64,000 nucleotides of DNA from Thraustochytrium sp. TN22 (Eukaryota > Sar > Bigyra > Thraustochytrida > Thraustochytriidae). The notes beneath the pieces were generated by a model. It was not told where the DNA came from. It made no database searches and worked only from the letters and a program-made list of their open reading frames with translations. The position numbers were made by a program, and so were the translations under genes. The DNA is taken from contig JABLUY010000169.1 in the NCBI GenBank assembly GCA_013306675.1, positions 1 through 64,000 on the forward strand, in the 5' to 3' direction. Of the stretch, positions 31,788 to 41,527 are shown in pieces. The number at the start of each line of letters is the position of its first letter. Position 1 is the first letter of the stretch.

Positions 31788-33080
31788 ATGCCCAAGGACG
31801 TCGTGGAGTCCGAGTACAGCGTGTTGCTGGGCGGCGAGCGCGCGGACGCCGAGGTACTGAGCGCCGCGCTGGGAGCTGCGCGAGCGAAGGGCTTCAGCGA
31901 GGAGGAACTGGCATTCTTGCAGCAGGAGATCGTGGCCGCGCGCGTGGTCAAGACCAAGAAGAAGGAGCGCACGCTGGAGGTCAAAGTTTTCGACAAGAGC
32001 TGTCGGTTCACGCTCGCAAGCTCCAGTCTGGATACCCTCGTCGCGAACGCGCACAAGGCCCTTGCCGCCGGTGAGAAGGTGCAAGGGAAGAAGGCCGCCA
32101 ATGAGGAGAAGCAAAAGTCCAAGAAGCGCTCGAGCGAGATTCCCGCTCGCGCAAGGGCCAAGAAGCCTCGCACCCAAGTCAAGCCCGTGGACGAAGAGGA
32201 GGCGGTCGCGGAGGCCGAGACGGGGGATGAGCGGAGGGTTGATGACGACGCGGCTGGCGGGAGTGACAGCGACGAGGACGAGGATGACGATGACGACAAC
32301 CGAGAAGGTGACGAGGAGATGTTCCAAGATGTTGGGGACGAGGAGGACGAGGAGGAGGAAGAGGACAAAAATGAGGAGGATGGAGAGGAGGGAAACGAAG
32401 CGGAGGCTGATGAGGAGACCGGGGAAACCGAGGAGAAGGAAGAGGAGGACTCGGAGGAGGACTCGGAGGACTCGGACTCGGACGAGGAGGAGGCCGGCCA
32501 GGAGGCAGGCGATGGAGACGATAAATTCGCCGACATGAACGATGAAAATGATGAGAATGACGGCGATGCCGCACAAGAGGAGGCACTTGGCGAGGGGAAA
32601 GGCGACAGCGACGAAGACAGCGACGACGCCGATGGTCTAAGCAAAGGTGAAGGCAAGACGACGGCTAGTGTGGCTGCTGACAACACTCAAGATGGCGCTG
32701 AGACCCACGCGGCAAAGCAAAACGTGACGTTCACAAAGGGCAGCGAGGAGGCGGACGATGACGCTGACAATGAAATGGGGTCCGCTCGAGAAGACATCAA
32801 CACGCAAAGGTCGAAAGCAAACGGCGCTGCCGGCGACGGCGGCGATGGTGACGTGACCTTTGTATCGGGTTTTGAGCAAAGTGAGGTGACGATCGTAAGC
32901 TCAAGCAGGGGTCGTACGCTCGAGACCACAGATATGGAATGCGGCAAGGTGGCCAATGCATCGGCCCACAAGAAAGGGATGCAACGCACGAGCGCTGTGC
33001 CGACACAACCAGGCGCCAGAAACGGAAAGAAGACGTCGTCATCAAGGCCAACAGCAGCGTCGCCGGCGTCGGCGTCATCA

Positions 33081-33126
<46 letters not shown>

Positions 33127-34607
33127 AATCAAAGTCTTCGTCTAGGTCGAGCTCATCAGATCAGAAGGAGACCTCGACAGCGCAAGAGCGCTCATCGTCA
33201 CCGGCTAAGGCAGCCTCGAAGGCGAAGCAGAGGCCAAAGCGTCTCACGGGCAAAGAACGTACGTGGCGCTTCGAGGAGCGCATCGAGGACCCGCGCGCCG
33301 ATCGCGGGTGGAAGCAGGCTGCTCAGCTCTTCTGGCCGGACTGTGTGCCGAATGGGAACAGGGCGCCGCACGAGTACCTACTGCGATTCCTCCCCGGACT
33401 CGGATTTCTCGCTGAGGTGGTGCTGTATACCAACGTGCGGTTCAAGGCGCTGGGTAGGACAAATGTTGCACTCGACCGGAGGGAGTTGATGCGCTTCATC
33501 GGCATCACGATTGCAACCTTTCGCTTCACGGAGAACCGCGAAGAATTGTGGTCGAGAGGGGAGGAGGACCCTGCGTACACGCTCCTTTTTGCCGAGTGGA
33601 TGCCCCTGGAACGGTATGAAGCCATCGCTGAGTGCATCAGCTTCATCATGGACGCGAGCTCAGTGGCGGAGGACTCGGTGGACGCTGCGGCGCTCGAGAA
33701 CCTGGTTCAGCCGCTCCTCGACGCCTTCAACGACGCGCGCCGGGGTGCACTGGAGCCGGGCAAGTCTCTCTGCGCCGACTACTGCGGTGACAGCCATGGG
33801 GTTGCGGCGAAGCTCCCAGCCTTGGCGGCTCTGGCTGACGTTGAGACGGGCATCATCTCGCGTATGGAGCTTGCTTACCTGGTGGAACCGTCGGAGGAGT
33901 GCGGGGCCCACTTGTCCCCGCTCAACTTCCACTCCCTGGCGAGCAACTTCGTCCTCACAAGGCGCACGCTGTACGCGCACCTGCGATCGGAGACCATGGA
34001 GGAGGCCATCAAGCTGCACGATGGAGGGCTCTTTATGATGGGACAGCTCTGCAAGGTGAACTCTTGCTGGGACAAGGGGTTCAGGCGCATGAGGAGGCTC
34101 ACGCCCCCCAGCAAAGAGTCTTGCTCCATGATGTCGAGGCGCGAGGACGTGGACCTGCTCTTGACGTCGAGCAAGGCGCGGCCGCCCAGCGAGCGTTTGA
34201 TAGTATTGTCTACCTGCGGCACGACCGCGCCGGCCAAAGGGGACGATGTGCATCAGCCGCTCCGGCGCAAGTTCCGGCGCTCGGTCACGCCTTCACCGGT
34301 GCCGGAGCAGAATGCGACGGTGTCGGAGTTTGTGAGCGGCTTTGGAAGCATCCAGTCGCACATTTACTTGCGCGACAAGTACTTTGGGCGCAGCCGCCCG
34401 CTGGACACCAAGGGCGCGCACCGCGTGTGGCAAGTCTTCGTTCAGGTGTTGCGCTGCTGCGTCATGGACGCTTACTTGGCGGCAGTCCACTTTGGCCAGG
34501 TCCCGCCGCCGTCTATCCGCGCCTTCGTTGGCGAGATCGTCCGCACCTTTGTCGTGGACAACCTCGGCGACCGTAGTTCTGAAGGTTGTACGCCAGATCC
34601 GAAATAG
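31788..34607 (+). CDS. PiggyBac transposase-derived protein with degenerate catalytic site
   Basis: 939 residues. N-terminal unique region (~1-100), a KKRSS/KKPR basic segment, a long acidic Glu/Asp stretch (~140-290), a Ser run (~428-450), then a DDE_Tnp_1_7/piggyBac domain (~485-920). Matching landmarks: TNVRFKA, ELMRFIGITIATF, PLERYEAI, LLDAFNDARRGALEPGKSL, the closing KYFGRSR...HRVWQVFVQ and DAYLA. Catalytic positions look lost: after the first Asp (CADYCGD) the usual DE signature is absent, the DNYFTS-like site reads ASNFVLT, and the GVD site reads ATVSEFVSG. The usual Cys-rich C-terminal finger is absent. No flanking inverted repeats seen. I infer a domesticated nuclear or chromatin protein (basic and acidic tracts) rather than an active element. 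Convergent with the GT34 gene, 142 bp away. Confidence 0.82.
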
Positions 34608-34749
34608 AAACACACAAACACACACAAGAAGTCAAGCACGCAGCCACAGAGCGCGGGGGAGCGACCAAGCAGGCAAGAAAGAAAGAAAGCAAGCAAGCAA
34701 AAAGCGAAGTGGATGGCTGACCATGTCAAACCTCGCCCAGTTCACATCA

Positions 34750-35903
34750 TCAGAGACTGTTCTTGACAGCAGAGAGGGCTGCAAACTCTAAAAAGAGCCA
34801 GTTGCGATATGCTTCGGGCGTCCTTCCGGCGAAATGAATGATGAAGTCGCCATTGGCGTAAACGTTGTCGCACCGCCAGCCGGCTATCGGGCGGATGCGG
34901 AAGAACACGAATCCTGTCCAGAACTCTTCACAAACGTTAGAGTTGAAGGCGCAGAAAGGCAGGACGAGCGTCTTGGAGCGCACCTCGTCACGGCGCGGGA
35001 AGGGCGGCATCCCGTGAGCCTCGGCGTCCGCCTTCATAGTCTGCGCGCCGTACATGTAGTGGATGGCGCGCTGCTCGTACTTGAAAGGGTGGCGGCCGGT
35101 GATGAGCCACGTCTGGTCCCAGGCCTCATCAAGCCAGGCGCGCACCCAGGCGTTGTTACGCACGAGAAAGACGCCAGAGTTGATGTCGTTCTCGTCGCGC
35201 GCGAAGAAGAGGTCGTGGTGCGCATCAACCAAGTCCTCGATGCGCACTGTCATGTTCATGAAGAGCGCGTCAGCGTCCATCCACATGATAAAGTCGTAGT
35301 CGCCCAGGTACCGCTTAATGATGGGGAACTTGGACCAGGCCGCGGGCCGGCTCGAGTCGATCTCATTGTCCGCTACGATGAAATCGTAGCCGTGGCGGCC
35401 TGCATAATCCCGCTTGTTGGCGATGGACGCGGTGCGCATATCCGGGTCCAAGTGGCCGAAAAAGGTAATGATGCCTACCCGTAGACGGCGGTCCGGCAGG
35501 GTCGCGCGCCGCTGCGCCACCTCCGCGGCGTCCAGGTACGGGCAGAAGCGCTGTGGCGCGTCCTGTCGCAACTGGAGCGGCGTGTTCACCATGCGCACCA
35601 GGTAGTAGTACACGATGAGCCCCACGAGGAGGGCCAAGGCGGACCGCCACGTCTTGCGCCCGCGGCACCACGCGCGCGCGTGCAGCACTGCACCTCGCAC
35701 GGGGTTCCAGGGTTGCGCCTTTTGGCTATTGCTGCTGCTGCTGACGTGCCCGGGTGGTGGGCTGCGCGCGTCGCTGCCTAGCAGCTGCTCTGTCTCCTGC
35801 TCCACATCGCCCGTCGTGCGCTTGTGCCTCGACGACAGCGAGCCGGCCTCGAGCTGGCCGAGCTCCAGCTGGCGAGCGTTGCCCATGGCGGTCATGCCAG
35901 CCA

Positions 35904-35938
<35 letters not shown>

Positions 35939-36063
35939 GAGCTGCCGCTTCGCCGCCAAGGGCCGCTGCTCCCGCCAAGGCCGCCGCCCGCGCGCGCGAC
36001 GCGGGCGTCCGAGGAGTCAAGGGCTTGGTTTCTGTGTCGTTGTTGACTCGCCCAGGGGTTCAC
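34750..36063 (-). CDS. GT34-family glycosyltransferase (GMA12/MNN10-like), Golgi type II membrane protein
   Basis: Retaining glycosyltransferase of the family containing yeast Mnn10/Gma12 and plant xyloglucan xylosyltransferases. Seen: a low-complexity cytosolic tail with a Gly run (~43-53, GCC repeat), one TM segment (~139-158, ALALLVGLIVYYYLVRM), then the catalytic domain: RVGIITFFGHLD, NKRDYAGRHGYDF, WSKFPIIKRYL, the DxD motif in MWMDADALF (~263), NSGVFLVRN, and the closing GDFIIHFAGR. 437 residues, normal. The topology and DxD support a lumenal Golgi enzyme using a nucleotide sugar; donor and acceptor are unknown. ATG 36063 (MNPWASQQ) is the first; the internal ATGs fall within the tail. 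Confidence 0.92.
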
Positions 36064-36133
36064 TGGACGTGCAGACGCCTGCCAGGTGGCGGCGTGGCGC
36101 GACCTGCTGCGCGACTCGGCGGACGTTTTTTTT

Positions 36134-36253
36134 CACATCACCATCACATCACATCACATCACATCACCATCACATCACATCACATCACATCACATCACAT
36201 CACATCACATCACATCACATCACATCACATCACATCACATCACGTCACATCAC
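36134..36253. repeat. CACAT pentanucleotide array
   Basis: About 23 CACAT/ACATC units with a few CACCAT interruptions at the left end. It lies just upstream of the GT34 start (minus strand), so it may be in that gene's promoter. Confidence 0.95.
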
Positions 36254-36465
36254 AAGCCTTGAAGCCTTGAGGCTTGGCAATGATTTTCCGGCTCAACACG
36301 GCGCCGCTTTCAAGTTGCTGGCAGAACAACCACGTTGTCCTAACGAGAGCCAACTTGAAGTCCACCGGCAGCCCGACTTGGAGCTGATGTCCAGAGACCA
36401 GGATGATGTCCGGAGACCAGGATACAGCGCAAGAACTGGAACACCGGAGGTCCGCCAGGGGCGAA

Positions 36466-36650
36466 GTGCCCAGGTCAGGCATGGCCAGGGTGGCGAGCAA
36501 GGCGCAAGGACATGTTTTGGTGGCTGCGACTGGCTGTCAAAATCTATTCTTTGTGTACAATGTGCCCAGGTCAGGGTGGCGAGCAAGGCGCGAGGACATG
36601 TGTTGGTGGCTGCGACTGGCTGTCAAAATCTATTCTTTGTATACAATGGG
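36466..36650. repeat. Tandem direct duplication (~96 + ~88 bp)
   Basis: Two adjacent copies begin GTGCCCAGGTCAGG (36466 and 36562) and end near TATTCTTTGTRTACAATG. The copies differ by a 10-bp insertion in the first copy and a few substitutions. They carry a mid-GC segment unlike the surrounding genes. A third, shorter echo (CCAGAGACCAGGATGATGTC) lies just before. Confidence 0.9.
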
Positions 36651-36679
36651 CGCGAGACGAATCGTCGCGGCCTCTCGAG

Positions 36680-37219
36680 TTAGGCGGAGGCATCACCGCT
36701 TAGGGCCTTGCGCGAAGCCTCAGGGCCGGCGTTCGAGTAGGTGGTAGGGAGATCCTCGAGCTTCTCGTCGCTCGGCACCATGCCGAGCACCTCACTGCGG
36801 CCGTTGGCCTTGTCAAAGGGCCCACGGTAGGCGGCGGAGTTGGTGTACTTGCGGGCAAGCTGGAGCTTGGCGTCGTTCTCGATGTAGTCCTGGGACTTGC
36901 GCTCCATCTTGTTCGCGGAGCCCATGGGCTTGGCAGGGTCGATGAAGACAACCTTGGCGACAGCTGCCGTCAGCACGGAGGCCATAATGACCTTGAGCGG
37001 CGTGAAGGCTGGCTGGCCGGTCAGGTTGAAGATGCGGCGCGCCATGGCATTCTTTTGCATGACGTGCGGGTGGCCGCCCTCGGCCTGGCCCATGACGGGG
37101 AACTTGGCCGTGTCGCGGAGCGGGGCGGACGTGGCCTTGAACTTGGGCCGAATGACTGTCGGCTGCGCGGGGCCGCCCATCTTCATCGTGCTCACCTTGT
37201 TGAGAACTGCCTGCATCAT
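36680..37219 (-). CDS. Small single-pass membrane protein, paralog A of an unrecognised family
   Basis: 179 residues. Basic N-terminus, GQAEGGHPHV motif (~45-54), one TM segment at ~76-94 (LKVIMASVLTAAVAKVVFI) ending at a DPAK motif, and a polar C-terminal half with RGPFDK, EVLGM, PSDEKL and TTYSNAG. The same elements in the same order occur in the genes at 38162 and 41528. No named family is known to me. The C-terminal half is the most divergent of the three: the NREMLGI of the others appears here as SEVLGM. The N-terminus (MMQAVLNKVSTMKMGG) is net basic with no acidic residue in the first ~30, compatible with mitochondrial import. Divergent from paralog B, which starts 942 bp away on the other strand. 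Confidence 0.85.
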   Translation of the reverse strand: MMQAVLNKVSTMKMGGPAQPTVIRPKFKATSAPLRDTAKFPVMGQAEGGHPHVMQKNAMARRIFNLTGQPAFTPLKVIMASVLTAAVAKVVFIDPAKPMGSANKMERKSQDYIENDAKLQLARKYTNSAAYRGPFDKANGRSEVLGMVPSDEKLEDLPTTYSNAGPEASRKALSGDASA

Positions 37220-38161
37220 CTTTGCTGCTGGGCCTTTTTATTCAAAAAAAAGCTAGGCTGACGTGTGCGTCAAGCTCGGTACCGTAGCCTCGCGTCAAGT
37301 AGCTGAGCTTGTTCTTTTCCTCGAGGTTCGGGGTTTGCCGGCTCAGCTCGGCGCTCGGGTATCGTGGCCTTCAAGTGGTCTTCCTTTTGTTCGTCGAGCA
37401 GCCAGCACAACCTCAAGAAGTTCGCGGTGAGCAAAGCGAGACCTCCCCTGCCTCAATGCCTGGTGCAATAAAGGCTGCAGTCCAGTGCAAGCGAGCTCCA
37501 GGCTCCCCGAGTCCGTTGCCTGCCTGCAGCGCTAGCTAGCCAGCCTGCCAGCCCGACCCACTGCCAGCCATGGCCGCCGCACTCCGCCTGACCCTAGGTG
37601 CCCAGTGACATGGCGAAAACGAGATTGCGAGCGGGACAGAAGCTCGAAGTCCCGCACTCACCGCTCGGTGAGGCACTGCGCGACGCGCACGTAGAACGCA
37701 GCTCGCGCTGCTCGCGAGCAGTCATCGCCACGCTCGTTGCCCACGGCTGCGGCCGGTCGCGCACCATGACGGCGAAGCTTCCCGGGCGCTAGCTTAGTAG
37801 GTAATCGTTCGGGGACGCGGCTGTAGGACGTCGACGGCGTTGCAAGAAGCTGTGCCCTCTAGCTAGCTAGCTAGGCCGGCTACGGCCAGCGCGTGGCCAG
37901 GCGGGCGCTCAACGACGGTTGCGAGGCTGTGCGAGGCACCCTCGAGGCAGAGGTCGGCGCACCGCACAGCGGCGCCGCGGACTCGGAGGCCGATGGGACC
38001 GGTCGCGGGCAATTCCCAATCGAGGCCCGGTTCGCGGTTCTGCTTCTCCAGCCTCTCAAAGTCAAGCTACAAGCACCAGCCCACCTACTGGCACCTAGTC
38101 TTCCTCTTTTCCTCCTCGCCCCCTTCGCTTGTTCTTTGACGAGAGTATCGTTGTCGAAATC
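37220..38161. promoter_or_regulatory. Divergent intergenic region between paralogs A and B
   Basis: Head-to-head arrangement of two paralogs with about 940 bp between them. Mid-GC leaders on both ends, several TAGC runs (for example AGCTAGCTAGCTAGG near 37860), and T-rich tracts before the B start. It looks like a shared promoter region. No gene is visible. Confidence 0.5.
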
Positions 38162-38656
38162 ATGAACCGCTCGTGGATGCACCTTCGCATGGCGCGGAAG
38201 TTTGCGACGCAAGTGGACACGACGACGGCCGGCCGCAGCGATGCGGCGCCCGTGCCCAAGGCGGGCCAGGCGGAGGGCGGCCACCCGCACGTGGTGCAGC
38301 CCAACCGTATGGGCCAGCGCATCGCCAGCGTGTCGAAGCGCCCAGCCTTCACGCCGCTCAAGCTCATCATGGCCGGCGTCGTCATGGGCGCGGCTTACAA
38401 GTTCCTTTGGGTGGAGCCCGCCAAGGAGAAGTATCAGTTTGACCCGTCTACTCGTGAGGCCGAGATCCTCGACAAGCCGGCCAACGAGGACCCGACCATC
38501 TCGCGCTCCAAGACCTGGAACCTTGGCCCATTTTCCTTCAAGAACCGCGAGATGCTTGGCATTAAGTCCAGCGACGAGAAGCTCGACCATGAGCCGGCGA
38601 CCCACTCGGCGGCCGGCACCGTTGCCAGCGCCGAGGCTCGCCACGGCACCGCCTAA
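38162..38656 (+). CDS. Small single-pass membrane protein, paralog B
   Basis: 164 residues. Basic leader (MNRSWMHLRMARKFAT), then GQAEGGHPHV (~36-45), RPAFTPLK, a TM segment (~65-82, LIMAGVVMGAAYKFLWV) and VEPAK, followed by a polar tail with GPFSFKNREMLGI, SSDEKL and a THSAAG ending. Close to paralogs A and C in order and motif wording. The leader has three Arg and no acidic residue in the first 16, as expected for a mitochondrial targeting peptide; that location is inference. The start at 38162 is preferred because the frame upstream has no ATG. Function is unknown; the size and topology suit a membrane-complex subunit. Confidence 0.88.
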   Translation: MNRSWMHLRMARKFATQVDTTTAGRSDAAPVPKAGQAEGGHPHVVQPNRMGQRIASVSKRPAFTPLKLIMAGVVMGAAYKFLWVEPAKEKYQFDPSTREAEILDKPANEDPTISRSKTWNLGPFSFKNREMLGIKSSDEKLDHEPATHSAAGTVASAEARHGTA

Positions 38657-38748
38657 ATGTAAATGCATGTTCACACTCCTTGTACATCGAATTTTTGCTC
38701 TTTTGCCAGTGTTGCGTCCTGTAGCCAAAGGCTGAGCCTGCTGGCACG

Positions 38749-39414
38749 TCAAACCAGATCTGCCACCGGCACCGTTGGGTCCCCGTCGATTCGCTCGGTG
38801 AGCACCGCCAAGAAGGCTTGCGCATCCAGCGGCGCGACCGTGAGGCGGACCCGTGTGCCATCCTCAGAGAAGAAGTTGATGACCACCGTCTCCACGTTGC
38901 CGCCCTGTGGGCCGGGGTGGGCGCGCATGATGCGCTCAAAGGGGACACGGGCGATTCGAAGGCTGCCGCCAACGGGCTCCTGGCCCACGAGGAGCGCGTC
39001 GGCCGTCACCCCGAGGAACTCATGCGCGACCTGCAGAGGCGCCCCGTGCGGGTTGCGTCGACCCAAGAGCCTGGCGACGCCGGTCGTCAAGGCGGCCGCG
39101 ATGATGACCAGCAAGATGATGGAAGCGTAGATGGGCAGCGTCCTAAAGGAGACCACGAGCACTGCAATCGAGAGGCAACACCCGCACACCAAGCAGATGA
39201 CATTGGACGGGGCCAACGGGGCGCGCATCGGACGATACGGCCCATCCTCGCGGTCCTCTCCTTCGCGCGTCGGGAACACCTGCAGCACGTCCTCCCCCTC
39301 TGCGAACAGTCTGAACACCCTGCGCACCTCCGCCTCGTCCTGCGCGTGCGCGTCCTGGCTGTGCGCGACGGCGGCCACCACCGTCGCCTCCGGCTCCCCA
39401 TCTTTCTCCGCCAT
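38749..39414 (-). CDS. Two-TM protein with a C-terminal PH-like domain candidate
   Basis: 221 residues from ATG 39414 (MAEKDGEPEATVV). Acidic N-terminal segment, two adjacent TM helices (~85-125: NVICLVCGCCLSIAVLVVSF and IYASIILLVIIAAALTTGVA), then a C-terminal domain of ~90 residues with strand-like alternation (FLGVTADALLVGQE, VETVVINFFSED, VRLTVAPLDAQ, AFLAVLTERI). This resembles the small PH-like domains that often follow paired TM helices, but I cannot name the family. A longer frame upstream (to 39660) is Arg/Gly low-complexity and overlaps the tandem duplication at 39592, so it is rejected as start. Convergent with paralog B, 92 bp apart. Confidence 0.8.
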   Translation of the reverse strand: MAEKDGEPEATVVAAVAHSQDAHAQDEAEVRRVFRLFAEGEDVLQVFPTREGEDREDGPYRPMRAPLAPSNVICLVCGCCLSIAVLVVSFRTLPIYASIILLVIIAAALTTGVARLLGRRNPHGAPLQVAHEFLGVTADALLVGQEPVGGSLRIARVPFERIMRAHPGPQGGNVETVVINFFSEDGTRVRLTVAPLDAQAFLAVLTERIDGDPTVPVADLV

Positions 39415-41527
39415 GAGGCCGCCGCCACGGGCCGCCGCGCTCAGGCCTGCCGCTGCGCCGCGCGAATCGCCGCCGCCGCCGCCGCCGCTCGCCCCCCTCC
39501 GCCGCCGCCGCCGCCGCCCGCGCTCGCGCCCGCGCGCCGTCCGCGTTCTAGTCCGGGACTGCGGCTGCGGCGCGTGCCGCCGGCTCGTCATGGCATGTGC
39601 GGAGCTGCGCGGACGCCGCCGAGCAGCCTGCGGCCGACGTGAACTTGAAGAGCAAGACAACTTAACTTACCTCCAATGCCTCCAATGTCACTGCACGGCT
39701 CGAACGCGAGTGCTGCAGCTGGCTGCAGCTGCTCGCTGTTCTTCACAAGGCGAGGAGAGAGAGGGCATGCACGGAGCTGTGCGGACGCCGCCGAGCAGCC
39801 TGCGGCGACATGAAGAGCAAGACAACCACCTCCAATGCATCCAGTGTCCACGGCTCGAACGCGAGTGCTGCAGCTGGCTGCAGCTGCTCGTCACGGTTGC
39901 TGGCTGCAGCTGCTCGCGGATCTTCGTTCACAAGGCGAGGAGAGAGAGGAGAAGAGAGGGGAGGAGAGCAGGGCAGACCTCGAACATCGAAGGCAAGCAA
40001 AGGACTCCGGAGTGGGAGAGGGTTCGCCGAGTAGGGTACTCCAGCAGTGGACGCAGGCTGCGAGCTAGGCCCACGGCCCGGGAGGGAGCATGTTGCGTGC
40101 TCGCGTTTCGTTGGTTCGTGGTGAGGAGAAGAGGCAACCTCGGAGGAGGGGCGACTGGACGCCTGGAACTCAGGCTGCTCTGCTCGTTTCTTGGACCCTC
40201 GTGGTGGGTCAGGGACGGTGGACGTGCTGGCTGACGTGTGAATGGGAGGGTGGAAGACAGTGCTTTGGAGCGTTTGCGAGGACGAGGCGAGAGCCACAGC
40301 GCAAGTTGCAAGTTCCTCGGTGCCGAGGGGCAGAGGGCGGTGATCAAGCTCGGCCTTACTGGCAAGGACGTCGTCCAGGGCCCTGAAGAGGCCGTGTCTG
40401 TCAGGATTGAGGCGGTTGGCTCGTCTTTCGTGAGGATGGAGGCGCCTGGCTCGTCTTTCGTGAACATGGAGCGCAGCGCTCGTCGCACTGCAGCTTCGGC
40501 GACGACTATCTTGCGTGCGGCCAGCGGCTGATGCAGGCACTGTACTACATGCTGCAGCCATACGTTCTTGTGAGCGATGCCTAATTTCACCGACACAACC
40601 GCCGCTCCATGCCATGTGCCATGGTCATGGCCCCTTTTTGCCCGGTCTGCGCGACGGTGACCGGCGCCTTGCAGCCTGGTGAGGCTAAGAGACTTGGCCC
40701 GCTCGAGTCACTGACTCAGCCTCGAGGCAAGTTTGAGTCCAGCTGGCACTAACTACACACGCAACTTGAAGCGCGTTGCGGCGACTCTCTGACAAGGCTC
40801 AGAGCCTTTGCGAAATTGCGAGGTCGTTCGCGACCAGGAGCAGGCGGGCGGTCGCGGCCACTGGCGCTGGCACTGGCGCTTCCAGGCGCTCACCACTGCA
40901 CTGCACTGCACTGATCATGACTGTGAGGCTCAGCAGGCGAGGCGCTCAGACTCCTGCTCAAGATCAAGTTCTTCTGTGGCGGCGGCCCTGGCGACGGCCC
41001 TGGCGACGGCCGTGGCGGCCCTGGCGGCCGCTTTGTTGCGCGTGGGTGACAGCGCGGGGCCTCCGAGGCCAGGCCCGGCTGCTTCGCACGGCGCGCGGGC
41101 TTACAGTGAGGGGTTGCGAAGCTGAAGCTGACGCGCATTAACAGTAAGCGAGACTGGAGCTGGCCGGCCTGCACCGCCGGAACCTGGTGGCGGCCGCCAG
41201 GCGGCGGCCGCATGAGCTGCGGATCAAGTTGGCGGAGCTGGCACCCGCGGAAGCACGCAGGCCAGCACCGAATGCATCATCCGCGCGTGCGCCTCAAGTT
41301 GCAGTCTGAGGATCAGAGGAGCGCGGCGCCGAGGAACGAGCACGGTGTCTCGCGGGTCGGCGAGAGCTTCACGAATGCGGCCGGCACCCGTCCTGGGCGG
41401 GCATCGCGGGGCGCGGCGGTGGGCCGGGCAGCAGAACCGCAATCAACAACCAAGCAAGCTCAAGACCAATCACAGCAACAGAAGAAGCAAAAAGGAGTAG
41501 TCGTACACGCAGAAGCAGCCAGGCAAG
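39415..41527. other. Two-kb gene-free region with a tandem duplication
   Basis: No supported gene. It contains the ~172-bp tandem duplication (39592-39949), GAGGCG/GGAGGC-like repeats near 40400-40460, GGCGACGGCCCT repeats around 40980-41020, and AACTTGAAG words at 39642-39650 and 40763-40771. Open frames are short or repeat-derived. The right end holds the leader of paralog C. Confidence 0.55.
39592..39949. repeat. Tandem duplication with ~172-bp period
   Basis: Copy 1 starts GGCATGTGCGGAGCTG at 39592 and copy 2 starts GGCATGCACGGAGCTG at 39764. Both share GACGCCGCCGAGCAGCCTGCGG, ACCTCCAATGC, CACGGCTCGAACGCGAGTGC, a CTGCAGCTGGCTGCAG stretch and CACAAGGCGAGGAGAGAGAGG. Copy 2 carries an extra GGCTGCAGCTGCTCG unit. 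The divergence is moderate, so the duplication is not brand new. Confidence 0.9.

Larger units (their letters stand above)
36064..36679. other. Intergenic region with CACAT array and tandem duplication
   Basis: About 616 bp between two minus-strand genes. It holds the CACAT array and the ~90-bp tandem duplication listed separately, with a lower GC content between them. Frames across it are repeat-driven. Confidence 0.6.

Noticed and set aside
31400-35000. Possible active piggyBac transposon with terminal inverted repeats
   Set aside because: No TTAA-flanked inverted repeats found by eye, and the catalytic signatures appear degenerate.
39743-40615. 290-codon minus-strand frame and several plus-strand frames around 39.7-40.6 kb
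   Set aside because: They run through the tandem duplication and show no domain; short repeats such as EAVGSSFVRMEAPGSSFV are repeat-derived.
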